From: Bacteroides acidifaciens
GTDB lineage: Bacteria; Bacteroidota; Bacteroidia; Bacteroidales; Bacteroidaceae
Direction: 5' to 3'
NCBI RefSeq assembly: GCF_024623065.1
Contig: NZ_JANJZR010000032.1
Coordinates: forward strand, 1 to 46,938
DNA length: 46,938 nt
Position numbers and translations under genes: made by a program. Under the pieces are notes generated by a model. It saw only the letters and a list, made by a program, of their open reading frames with translations, was not told where the DNA came from and made no database searches. Each line of letters begins with the position of its first letter. Positions within the stretch are counted from its first letter, which is position 1. Of this stretch, positions 9,092-15,238 are shown one piece after another.

Positions 9092-9122
9092 AAAGGCGGT
9101 CATTTGTGAAGTGACCGCCTTT
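9092..9122. terminator. Bidirectional terminator hairpin
   Basis: An 11-bp perfect stem (AAAGGCGGTCA with TGACCGCCTTT) and a 9-nt loop lie between the convergent ATPase gene and the amidase gene. The A and T ends would serve both directions. Confidence 0.85.
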
Positions 9123-9141
9123 ACTATGAAATTTCCCTCTT

Positions 9142-9555
9142 TTACAAATCTGAATACTCCTTCACACACTCAAAGCACGGACATCCCTTCATCGGATTCA
9201 AATCATGATGCCCCACAATCAACGCTTTCGGAAACTGTCGCCGCAACTCCCTCAACAAAGCAAGCAACGAGCCCTTTTGCTCCAAAGTGCGCGTATCCTT
9301 CGGCTTTCCTTCTGCATCCAGCCCGCCTTCGTAGCAAATGCCTACCGAATGGGCGTTATGATTCCGGCAATGTGCCCCAACCTTTTCAAGCGACCGTCCC
9401 CGATGGATTTCCCCGTCACGTGTGATATAGAAATGATAACCGATGTCGCGAAATCCACGGTGGTGGATATGGTCTGAACGACAGGCTTCCGCCGAGAGGG
9501 ATTTCCCCTCCGGCGTAGCGCTGCAATGAATGATAATTAGCGTAATGGTCCTCAT
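9142..9555 (-). CDS. N-acetylmuramoyl-L-alanine amidase (T7-lysozyme/PGRP fold)
   Basis: The 137-residue product has zinc ligands expected for amidase_2 enzymes: His10 in IIHCSAT, His116 in GHHDLNP, and a Cys in KGCPCF (about 125-127). The GYHFYITRDGEIHRGR strand (39-54) is also diagnostic. It would cleave the lactyl-alanine bond of peptidoglycan. There is no signal peptide, as in phage-type lysozymes. I chose ATG 9555; the longer frame starts inside the upstream smalltalk gene. The gene is the last of a minus-strand set (HU-like, smalltalk, amidase) and ends at the shared terminator 9092-9122. Confidence 0.93.
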   Translation of the reverse strand: MRTITLIIIHCSATPEGKSLSAEACRSDHIHHRGFRDIGYHFYITRDGEIHRGRSLEKVGAHCRNHNAHSVGICYEGGLDAEGKPKDTRTLEQKGSLLALLRELRRQFPKALIVGHHDLNPMKGCPCFECVKEYSDL

Positions 9556-9559
9556 TGGC

Positions 9560-9667
9560 CTACATACAGCTTTGCACTCCGAGCACACCGCCGATGGCAG
9601 TGGCTACAGTGATGATAATCTTGAGAACCAGGCTCCATACGGAGCGGCGTGATGATGAATTGCTCAT
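9560..9667 (-). CDS. Smalltalk protein (35 aa)
   Basis: A short frame read on the minus strand gives a 35-residue peptide: a polar N-terminus rich in Ser and Arg, then a hydrophobic helix (SLVLKIIITVATAIGGVLGV) and an ending QSCM. This matches what I recall of the Bacteroides smalltalk family, small single-helix membrane peptides found next to amidase and HU-like genes. The stop is 4 nt before the amidase start, so the two are probably co-translated. Its function is unknown; a holin-like or membrane-partner role for the amidase is conceivable but is only inference. Confidence 0.85.
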   Translation of the reverse strand: MSNSSSRRSVWSLVLKIIITVATAIGGVLGVQSCM

Positions 9668-9769
9668 AAGTCGATTTTTTTTTAAGATTAAAAGATTTGG
9701 ATATTAGCGAGCCCTTCGCAAAAAGAAGGGCTCACAGAAAATAGGAGAGACAGGAGATAGAGGCAAGGA

Positions 9770-10273
9770 TTAAGCTGCCGGATCCGGATCGGGAGTCTCT
9801 CCGCCACCATCCGGGTTAGGGTCGGGCGTATTGCCGGAATCCGAACCGGAATTGTTGCCGCCGGAAGTGCTGGGTCTCTGATACTCAGCCTGCTGTCTCA
9901 GTTGGCTGTCGAGCTTCAGGTTGGTCGTCGACAGATTGCCGGTGGCACGTGCCTTGAGTCTCATGCCGATGATATTCTTCTCCAGCGAGAACTCTTCCAA
10001 CGTTTCGGCAGCCTTGCTGCGGATGCCCACACCGAAAATGGCAAGGTCATCGATTTTCACACATTTGCCGTCGAGCAGCAACTCCTTGATGCACTCCACC
10101 ATATCGGTGAGCACACCCTTGATGACACCGCCGGAATACGGTGAATTGTGTTTCGACATATGTTCGGCAAGCTTGCCCAAATCATACGTCTCATCGCTTA
10201 CCGCACGGGCGAACCACTTGCCCGCATTCAAGCCTTTCTTCTGCTGGTTCTGATAAATTTTGTAACGAATCAT
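9770..10273 (-). CDS. HU-like DNA-binding protein with acidic Pro/Gly tail
   Basis: From ATG 10273 the product has 167 residues. Residues 1-125 resemble the divergent Bacteroides HU/IHF-like family (MIRYKIYQNQQKKG start, helix pair, and FGVGIRSKAAET in place of the DNA-binding arm region). Residues 133-167 are a low-complexity tail rich in Ser, Gly, Asp and Pro. A TAnnTTTG box at 10335-10342 places transcription start near 10328, which rules out the longer frame from 10387. The gene precedes smalltalk and the amidase on the same strand. It likely binds DNA; a specific target is unknown. Confidence 0.88.
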   Translation of the reverse strand: MIRYKIYQNQQKKGLNAGKWFARAVSDETYDLGKLAEHMSKHNSPYSGGVIKGVLTDMVECIKELLLDGKCVKIDDLAIFGVGIRSKAAETLEEFSLEKNIIGMRLKARATGNLSTTNLKLDSQLRQQAEYQRPSTSGGNNSGSDSGNTPDPNPDGGGETPDPDPAA

Positions 10274-10334
10274 AAAACAATAAATTAAAGGGTTATACAT
10301 GGTGTCTCCGGGATTCTTTCCCCTTTCGACGATA

Positions 10335-10342
10335 CAAAGATA
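10335..10342 (-). promoter_or_regulatory. -7 box of the HU-like gene
   Basis: On the minus strand this reads TATCTTTG, a match to the Bacteroides TAnnTTTG -7 element. It predicts a leader of about 55 nt and decides the start of the HU-like gene. Confidence 0.75.
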
Positions 10343-10458
10343 CAACTGCTGACTACCGGAAAATCGCTTGTGGACCGTTATGCTCATACCTTGTCGGTTA
10401 TATGCAATTAGGGTCGGTTATTCAATGCAAAAGCGTTGGTAATGTGGAAATATTTTGT

Positions 10459-10466
10459 TACTTTTG
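10459..10466 (+). promoter_or_regulatory. -7 box of the DUF4248 gene
   Basis: TACTTTTG, 27 nt upstream of the DUF4248 start codon. With the HU-like promoter it forms a divergent pair about 120 nt apart. Confidence 0.7.
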
Positions 10467-10493
10467 TGACAATAAATCAGAAACTTATCTATT

Positions 10494-10712
10494 ATGAACG
10501 AATTCAGAATACGTGCGTATGGACGTATGGAGTTGGCGCAACTCTACTCTCCCGAACTTACCGGTATTGCCGCTTACCGGAAAATGAAGAAATGGATCCT
10601 ACGGTGTCCCGGACTTTTACAACGCTTGTATGATTTGGGTTATCAACCGGAGCATCGCTCTTTCACACCGTTGGAAGTGAGGGTGATTGTGGATGCGTTG
10701 GGCGAGCCTTAG
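10494..10712 (+). CDS. DUF4248 domain protein
   Basis: This 72-residue basic protein (FRIRAYGRMELAQLYSP, then a helix-rich C-terminal half ending in FTPLEVRVIVDALGEP) fits the DUF4248 family, which is essentially restricted to Bacteroidales. The layout, a short strand and then helices rich in Arg and Lys, suggests a small DNA-binding protein, but no function is established to my knowledge. It is transcribed divergently from the HU-like gene and converges on the DUF3987 gene, with a long hairpin (10716-10790) immediately after its stop. Confidence 0.85.
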   Translation: MNEFRIRAYGRMELAQLYSPELTGIAAYRKMKKWILRCPGLLQRLYDLGYQPEHRSFTPLEVRVIVDALGEP

Positions 10713-10715
10713 GAG

Positions 10716-10790
10716 AGCGGCGTTTTACGAGTGCTAAAGCGGTGCTTTAGAGGGCGTAAAGCTAAGCTTTAGCACTCATAAAGCGCCGCT
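10716..10790. repeat. Long imperfect palindrome (25-bp arms) between convergent genes
   Basis: Arms 10716-10740 and 10766-10790 are complementary at 23 of 25 positions, and the two differences form G-T wobbles in RNA. The 25-nt interior carries a further hairpin (GCTTTA 10744-10749 with TAAAGC 10757-10762). The structure starts 3 nt after the DUF4248 stop. No long T-run follows, so it is either a non-canonical terminator or a mobile REP-like or structural element. Confidence 0.85.
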
Positions 10791-10828
10791 TTAGTATAGA
10801 CCAATCACTGCGTTGTTAATAACGGGCG

Positions 10829-10878
10829 GGTACAGCAGGTGCACTTTTCGGGGGCTCCCTCACACACGCACACGCGCG
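10829..10878. repeat. Inverted repeat copy 1 (at the 3' end of the DUF3987 gene)
   Basis: GGTACAGCAGGTGCAC (10829-10844) is perfectly complementary to 12362-12377, and the CA/CG-rich block 10860-10878 matches 12331-12349 inverted at 15 of 19 positions. The copy covers the last codons and stop of the DUF3987 gene. Confidence 0.75.
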
Positions 10879-12695
10879 AGAGAGTAAGTTCCTTTTCCGT
10901 CTATACTGATAAACACTCCTTTTTTGGTCAATCGTTTCAACCAGCTGAGGGCAGTGTTTTCTTTGATTCCTATGGCAGCTGCCTGTTCCAACAACTGTGC
11001 GCGGGTAAATTTTTCACCCAACTGCTCGAAGAGGAAATCCCGGTCGGCATTAGAACGGTGACTGATTTCTACAGCAGGAAGGAAAGACAGGATATGCGTG
11101 GCATGACAGTAGAGAGGTTCGGCAAGTGAAAGCACGGCTTTAAAGTCCTCGGGAGTAATCGTTACGTCCCAACGGGTAATAATGCCGTCATTGATGTTGT
11201 CGGTAGGAATCTCCTTGTCGGGAGTAAAGCCGGAAGCAGGGGATACCTTGAACTGATAAGAATGCGGACTTTCGAGAGCACGCAATACAGCCACTTCAGC
11301 CATGATGCGACACAGATTGACAGCCAGGCGGGCTACGAAACTGTACATCTCCCTGCCATTGGCTATGCTCGAACGGGAGAACAGGCGGGAGAAGAGTGCA
11401 TCGAATTCTTCTTTCTGTTCAACCGTGAGCTGGAGTGTGTGAATTCCATGTGCTTTTATCATATCCAGTTTCTCTTTCCATTCCAAACCCATAGCGGTAA
11501 ATATCTCTTCCAAATTTATATTGTCTTCTGTAAACTGGCTCACCCATTTCCAGATGCCGTGCAGGTAGTAGAACAGTTGACGGGAGAACGCACCGTCTTC
11601 TGTCGTCGGAATAAAAGTTCTGACTTGTGAGGGTGTTCCGGAAATCAGGACGGAAAGAAAGCTCTTTTTTACTTCCCGGTATTCCTGGTCCGTACGGCGG
11701 TTGTAAGACAAGCGGTCGTGGTCGAACGCTTTGCGGAGCGTGTCGCTCCAGTGGCCGTAATCCGAGCCTATGGCAGTGGAAAGGGTATCCGCTTCGGCTT
11801 CACAGATAAGTCCTGTTCCTTCGGAATCCATGATGTTTTGCAGGATACCCGTACCGGTATTATTACCGGAAATGAGAAACATCCTGTTGGCGGGAATTTG
11901 CGGAGCTTCCACTTTTGAACGCTCTTTGCCCATGGCTTCGTAGGCCGCTTTCTCTCTCTTATATGCTTTCATCTGTACGGCCACTTCTGTACGAATCTGG
12001 TCGTGGATAGGTTCTACGAGCAACCGGATATAGGAAAGGATGCTTTTGCCGGAAGCGGAAGGAGCGATGACGAAACATTGCATGCAGGGATACTGGTATT
12101 TGCCGCCATAAGAACAACGCACATACCGTTCCATGGAAGAGCCTAAGGCTGTCAATGCTCCCAATAGCATGATGTCATGTTGGGCCGCAGTCTTTCCATA
12201 GCTTATGATACGTTTCAGAAACTCCGGCCAGTCTGCTTCGGGGAAGGTAGGTAGCGGATGCTGCGGTTCGCTGCCCGGCAATAATTCTTCTTCTCCGTTT
12301 CCGTCGTTTTCGTCATTTCCCACCTTATTACGCGCGCACGTGTGTGTGAGAAAATTGCGGGGTGCACCTGCTGTACCTTTTGTACCCGCCGGGCTGTTCA
12401 TAACTTCTTCTTTGCGGAGGGTGACCCCTGCGGTTTCGGCAAGGTGGAACACTGTGCCCAGATGTATGTCGCCATGTTTCGTGGCGAGTGCGTTGGAGAA
12501 TACCCTGTCGGCCTGTTTACGCTGATATTTGGCGGACATGCGGCAGAGACGGTGAAAATAGTCGCGTCCGGCTTCGCCGCAATCTGTGGCGATGGCAAAT
12601 GCCAGTTGTACGTACTCAATGTAAGTCGGGGCGATATCCGCTCCTGCCGTTTCGACTGTCTCGGTGAGGCGGCTTAGTGATTCAATGTTGTTCAT
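10860..12695 (-). CDS. DUF3987 helicase/primase-associated protein
   Basis: This is a 611-residue protein. Residues 1-95 look like the PriCT-type helical domain (YIEYVQLAFAIATDCGEAGRDYFHRLC). Residues 100-150 are a low-complexity linker. Residues 150 to about 560 form a DUF3987 ATPase domain with a Walker A-like APSASGKS at 211-218 and an acidic EAEAD strand near 294-298. A C-terminal winged-helix-like segment follows. Together with the adjacent BT4734-type gene it resembles a split primase-helicase of mobile elements. The linker (about residues 103-122) and the last codons are encoded by the two inverted repeat copies, which suggests DNA was acquired within the gene. Its role in replication is inferred only. 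Confidence 0.85.
   Translation of the reverse strand: MNNIESLSRLTETVETAGADIAPTYIEYVQLAFAIATDCGEAGRDYFHRLCRMSAKYQRKQADRVFSNALATKHGDIHLGTVFHLAETAGVTLRKEEVMNSPAGTKGTAGAPRNFLTHTCARNKVGNDENDGNGEEELLPGSEPQHPLPTFPEADWPEFLKRIISYGKTAAQHDIMLLGALTALGSSMERYVRCSYGGKYQYPCMQCFVIAPSASGKSILSYIRLLVEPIHDQIRTEVAVQMKAYKREKAAYEAMGKERSKVEAPQIPANRMFLISGNNTGTGILQNIMDSEGTGLICEAEADTLSTAIGSDYGHWSDTLRKAFDHDRLSYNRRTDQEYREVKKSFLSVLISGTPSQVRTFIPTTEDGAFSRQLFYYLHGIWKWVSQFTEDNINLEEIFTAMGLEWKEKLDMIKAHGIHTLQLTVEQKEEFDALFSRLFSRSSIANGREMYSFVARLAVNLCRIMAEVAVLRALESPHSYQFKVSPASGFTPDKEIPTDNINDGIITRWDVTITPEDFKAVLSLAEPLYCHATHILSFLPAVEISHRSNADRDFLFEQLGEKFTRAQLLEQAAAIGIKENTALSWLKRLTKKGVFISIDGKGTYSLARVRV
12331..12377. repeat. Inverted repeat copy 2 (inside the DUF3987 gene)
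   Basis: This is the partner of 10829-10878, about 1.5 kb away and inverted. It encodes part of the linker between the N-terminal helical domain and the ATPase domain of the DUF3987 protein (residues roughly 106-122). Confidence 0.75.
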
Positions 12696-12752
12696 TTTTC
12701 TTGGATTGGGAATTATACAATTGAGAAATATAAATTCGTATATGGTCAGGCA

Positions 12753-12768
12753 ATGACTTATAAGTCAT
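12753..12768. promoter_or_regulatory. 16-nt perfect palindrome between the BT4734-type and DUF3987 genes
   Basis: ATGACTTATAAGTCAT is its own reverse complement. It begins one base beyond the BT4734-type stop and lies 57 nt before the DUF3987 start. It could be an operator for a dimeric regulator or a small transcript-end hairpin. Confidence 0.6.
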
Positions 12769-12769
12769 A

Positions 12770-13396
12770 TCAGATGTTTCTGAATAAGGCTTCGGGGTCG
12801 TGGCTGAGGAAGCAGGCTCTTGCCAGGTCTTTCCCCGAACCGTCTACACCTTTGGCAGTTGCTCGGGCAGTGATGTCCGTTGTCGGGGTGTAGGCCATTT
12901 CGACATATTGCATGGCTCTGTGGATGCTTTCTGTGATATTCCGTATCTCGTCTGCCGGAAAGGACGTGCCGGTCGGGACGAATGCCTTCACGCCCCGGCC
13001 GCTGGGGCTGATATACGTAAGTACAGGGCGGAGGAAGGGATCGTCGAACAAGGTGCGGCGCATTCCGGCGGCTTCTTCGTAGGAGTCGAGGTGGTCTACA
13101 TCTATCACTATCAGCCGTGAGGGGGATAGGAAGCATTGGCTGTTGCGACGGGTGAAGGTGCCGCAGGGAGTCACGTAAGGCAGGAGCGTTGCTTTTGCCG
13201 TCCGCATGTCCGGTGCGTTGCGTACTTGTCCGGTCAGGAGCCTGAGGTCTTCGTTGCAGGTGATCATCTGGAAAACTTGTTCCACGGAGATTTCGCAGAA
13301 GGGGAGAAGGGTGGCGGGGGTGACCATTCGTCCTTCTTCATTCCTGACGGGGGCGATGGGTGGCATGAAATAGGACATTCTGTAGTTGTTTGGCAT
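12770..13396 (-). CDS. BT4734/BF3469-family protein (primase-polymerase-like N-terminal domain)
   Basis: From ATG 13396 the product has 208 residues. The core IVIDVDHLD (97-104) with an Asp-x-Asp pair, followed by PVLTYISPSGRGVKAFV (124-140), matches the BT4734-type domain, which is related to archaeo-eukaryotic primase-polymerase folds. The protein stops soon after that domain. The next gene on the same strand supplies PriCT-like and DUF3987 domains, so the pair probably corresponds to a primase-helicase encoded in one piece in other elements. A longer frame begins 66 nt upstream without conserved residues and was not used. Confidence 0.85.
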   Translation of the reverse strand: MPNNYRMSYFMPPIAPVRNEEGRMVTPATLLPFCEISVEQVFQMITCNEDLRLLTGQVRNAPDMRTAKATLLPYVTPCGTFTRRNSQCFLSPSRLIVIDVDHLDSYEEAAGMRRTLFDDPFLRPVLTYISPSGRGVKAFVPTGTSFPADEIRNITESIHRAMQYVEMAYTPTTDITARATAKGVDGSGKDLARACFLSHDPEALFRNI

Positions 13397-13401
13397 ATTT
13401 T

Positions 13402-13433
13402 TTTGTTGTAATGAGTTTAAATTTTTACTTTTG
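13402..13433 (+). promoter_or_regulatory. Promoter of the small frameshifted gene
   Basis: TTTG at 13402-13405, a 20-nt spacer and TACTTTTG at 13426-13433 make an excellent Bacteroides promoter pointing right. The predicted start near 13440 gives a leader of about 120 nt that includes the hairpin at 13493-13513. Confidence 0.75.
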
Positions 13434-13492
13434 CGAAAAAACACAAACGTGCTTTGAAACACGGTGTAAAATTAGCAAAGACAGAATAAACA

Positions 13493-13513
13493 TCATCCCG
13501 ACATACGGGATGA
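13493..13513 (+). promoter_or_regulatory. Leader hairpin upstream of the small frameshifted gene
   Basis: TCATCCCG and CGGGATGA pair over 8 bp around a 5-nt loop (ACATA). It lies in the predicted leader about 50 nt before the start codon and may control translation or act as a protein-binding site. Confidence 0.5.
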
Positions 13514-13561
13514 AAGTTAAAATAATTAATCGTTATGGTGTGTTTTTAACAATAAATAAGA

Positions 13562-13848
13562 ATGAAAAAAGAAAAAGCTTGTTATGAGAGTTTGGGCGCT
13601 TGTATTTCAGAGTTGCAAGGCCGTTTGGGTTTGAAGAATCCTGAAGTGTATAAGGCAATAGGTATCGGGCATTCTACCTACAATGATGTAAAAAAGGGCT
13701 GGATGGCAGATTGAGTCATTACGTAGAAGTTGTCGATTTCTTTTTTGACTCCTTTAGTGAGGAGGAAATCGAGGCGTATTTGGATAAATGGAAGTTGCTG
13801 TATCTGGAGTACAGGAAGAGAAGAGAGGAGGAGCGGGGAGAACAGTGA
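13562..13848 (+). CDS. Small protein read in two frames (A AAA AAG slippery site)
   Basis: The zero frame runs 13562-13714 and gives 50 residues ending GWMAD. At 13690-13696 the codons GTA AAA AAG contain A AAA AAG, the heptamer of E. coli dnaX -1 frameshifting. A -1 shift there joins 45 codons to a further 50 (GLDGRLSHYVEVVDFF, then an acidic/basic helical tail ending EERGEQ) and stops at 13848, giving a 95-residue protein. The second part has normal coding character and sits just before a strong terminator, so both parts belong to one gene. Either frameshifting is programmed or one base was gained in the A6 run. No family recognised; the N-terminal part looks like a small helix-turn-helix protein. 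Confidence 0.6.
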
Positions 13849-13872
13849 AAAAACAGATAAAGTGAAAGAGTT

Positions 13873-13906
13873 GCAGGCGGGAAATTTTTTCCCGCCTGCC
13901 TTTTTT
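13873..13906 (+). terminator. Terminator hairpin T1 (left boundary of accessory segment)
   Basis: A 12-bp stem (GCAGGCGGGAAA with TTTCCCGCCTGC), TTT loop and a T6 tract follow the small gene. The core is identical to the reverse complement of the hairpin at 16969-17005, loop included. Confidence 0.9.
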
Positions 13907-13921
13907 GAACGGATATTTTTT

Positions 13922-13929
13922 GTAGCTTT
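13922..13929 (+). promoter_or_regulatory. -7 box of the truncated AAA-ATPase-like gene
   Basis: TAGCTTTG lies 10 nt before the ATG of the gene stub, so the promoter of the broken gene is intact. Confidence 0.65.
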
Positions 13930-13938
13930 GTGGAAAAT

Positions 13939-14049
13939 ATGATTGATATGGAAGATTCGCAAAGATTATACCCTATTGGGATACAGACATTCTCGGAGAT
14001 ACGTGAGGATAATTTTCTCTATCGGGATAACACAAGATTTTGGATATAG
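13939..14049 (+). pseudogene. N-terminal stub of an AAA-ATPase-like/PD-(D/E)XK (DUF1703-type) protein
   Basis: The 36-codon frame reads RLYPIGIQTFSEIREDNFLYRDNT, which closely resembles the conserved start of the abundant Bacteroides AAA-ATPase-like family (RLYPIGIQ-F-IRE-Y-Y-DKT). It then diverges (RFWI) and stops. A full gene of this family has about 500-580 codons, so nearly all of it is missing. The break lies about 60 nt before the promoter of the three-gene cassette, consistent with the cassette replacing or interrupting this gene. The 3' part was not found in the window. Confidence 0.7.
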
Positions 14050-14070
14050 TTGTAACTAAGGTCTTATTTC

Positions 14071-14102
14071 TTTGGCTTTAAACTTAAGAGTTGTTATCTT
14101 TG
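14071..14102 (+). promoter_or_regulatory. Promoter of the three-gene accessory cassette
   Basis: TTTG at 14071-14074, a 20-nt spacer and TATCTTTG at 14095-14102. Predicted start near 14109, so the leader before the DUF262 gene is only about 17 nt. Confidence 0.8.
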
Positions 14103-14125
14103 TTCTCTAGAATTTATAGTACAAA

Positions 14126-15238
14126 ATGAGAATACAAGAAGAATGGTTGGAAAGTGAGTCCGGATTGGATATGGAACAAAACAATTCGTCGACTATTTAT
14201 CCCAATGCGGAAGTGCGGGTGGAGAAAGCTCAGTTTAGTATTTTGCACTTAAGACGTTTGTGCGTAGAGAGAAAAGAAATAATTATTTCCCCCGATTTTC
14301 AAAGAAATGACGTATGGAAAGGCCGGCAGGCATCTGAATTGATAGAATCAATATTGATGGGAATACCCATTCCTATTATGTACTTATTTGAGGCTAGAGA
14401 TGGAAAGAAGCAGGTGGTTGACGGACGACAGCGTATCAATACAATATTAAAGTTCTTAGAGGGAGGATTCAAATTAAAGGACTTGAAAATATTGCATACC
14501 TTAAATGGAAGTGCATTTGCTGATTTGGACTTAAAATTGCAAGGGATATTCGAAGACTACCAACTGTTTTTCTATATTATTCAGCCGCCGACTCCGGAAC
14601 GTGTGAAATATGATATTTTTGATAGAGTAAATCGTGGTGGAACCCGATTGAATAATCAAGAAATGCGCAATGCCTTATATCGGGGTAATGCAACTGCACT
14701 TATAGATGACATTTGCAATTCGGATGAGTTTAAGGATGCAACGGGAAGAGGTGTAAGTCCTACCCGAATGCGGGATCGGTATATTGTATTGCGGGCAATA
14801 GCTTTTTATCTGTTAATGACACAACAATTGCGAACGGCCGATTTGGGTAAGCCGATAGAGTATCGAAGCGATATTGATGATTTTTTAGCTAAGGTGATGA
14901 TATTTATCAATCAATTCATGACAGAGAATGAGGTTGGAATGTTGAAAGAGACATTTTTAGTCGCTTTAAGGAATATCTATTTGATATTGGGAGAAGATGC
15001 TTTCCGTTTTTCGGGTATAAGTAAACGTCGCCCGATAAATATGCCTTTGTTTGAATGCCTCATATATCTATTTATGTTTGAATGGAATCTGGATTATAAA
15101 AAAGAGATACGGCTAGCTATAGAAGCTTTGAAGGAGTCGTTGGACGAAAGTGGTTATTTCCAGGGAAATGTTGATTCTGTTACTAGCTTGGGATATAGAT
15201 ATTCACGTATAAATCAATTTTTAAAAGAACTAAGATAA
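14126..15238 (+). CDS. DUF262 (GmrS/ParB-like) protein, cassette gene 1
   Basis: This 370-residue protein has the DUF262 core: SPDFQRNDVW (55-64), ESILMGIPIPIMYLFE (74-89), VVDGRQR (97-103, the DGQR-type motif) and FDRVNRGGTRLNNQEMRNAL (165-184). DUF262 is the ParB-like NTPase domain of GmrSD type IV restriction enzymes and of several defence proteins. No DUF1524 HNH nuclease domain follows; the C-terminal 180 residues are helical and unassigned. Thus it lacks its own evident nuclease and probably works with the next two genes, with which it is coupled (TAATG overlap at 15236-15240). The region is visibly richer in A and T than the rnf operon, suggesting transfer. Confidence 0.9.
   Translation: MRIQEEWLESESGLDMEQNNSSTIYPNAEVRVEKAQFSILHLRRLCVERKEIIISPDFQRNDVWKGRQASELIESILMGIPIPIMYLFEARDGKKQVVDGRQRINTILKFLEGGFKLKDLKILHTLNGSAFADLDLKLQGIFEDYQLFFYIIQPPTPERVKYDIFDRVNRGGTRLNNQEMRNALYRGNATALIDDICNSDEFKDATGRGVSPTRMRDRYIVLRAIAFYLLMTQQLRTADLGKPIEYRSDIDDFLAKVMIFINQFMTENEVGMLKETFLVALRNIYLILGEDAFRFSGISKRRPINMPLFECLIYLFMFEWNLDYKKEIRLAIEALKESLDESGYFQGNVDSVTSLGYRYSRINQFLKELR

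Noticed and set aside
10274..10387. Upstream extension of the HU-like gene to 10387
   Set aside because: The -7 box at 10335-10342 lies inside the extension, so it would not be transcribed, and the extra residues are not family-like.
13397..13561. Minus-strand promoter for the BT4734-type gene
   Set aside because: No CAAAnnTA (TAnnTTTG inverted) sequence was found at a suitable distance, so its promoter remains unidentified.
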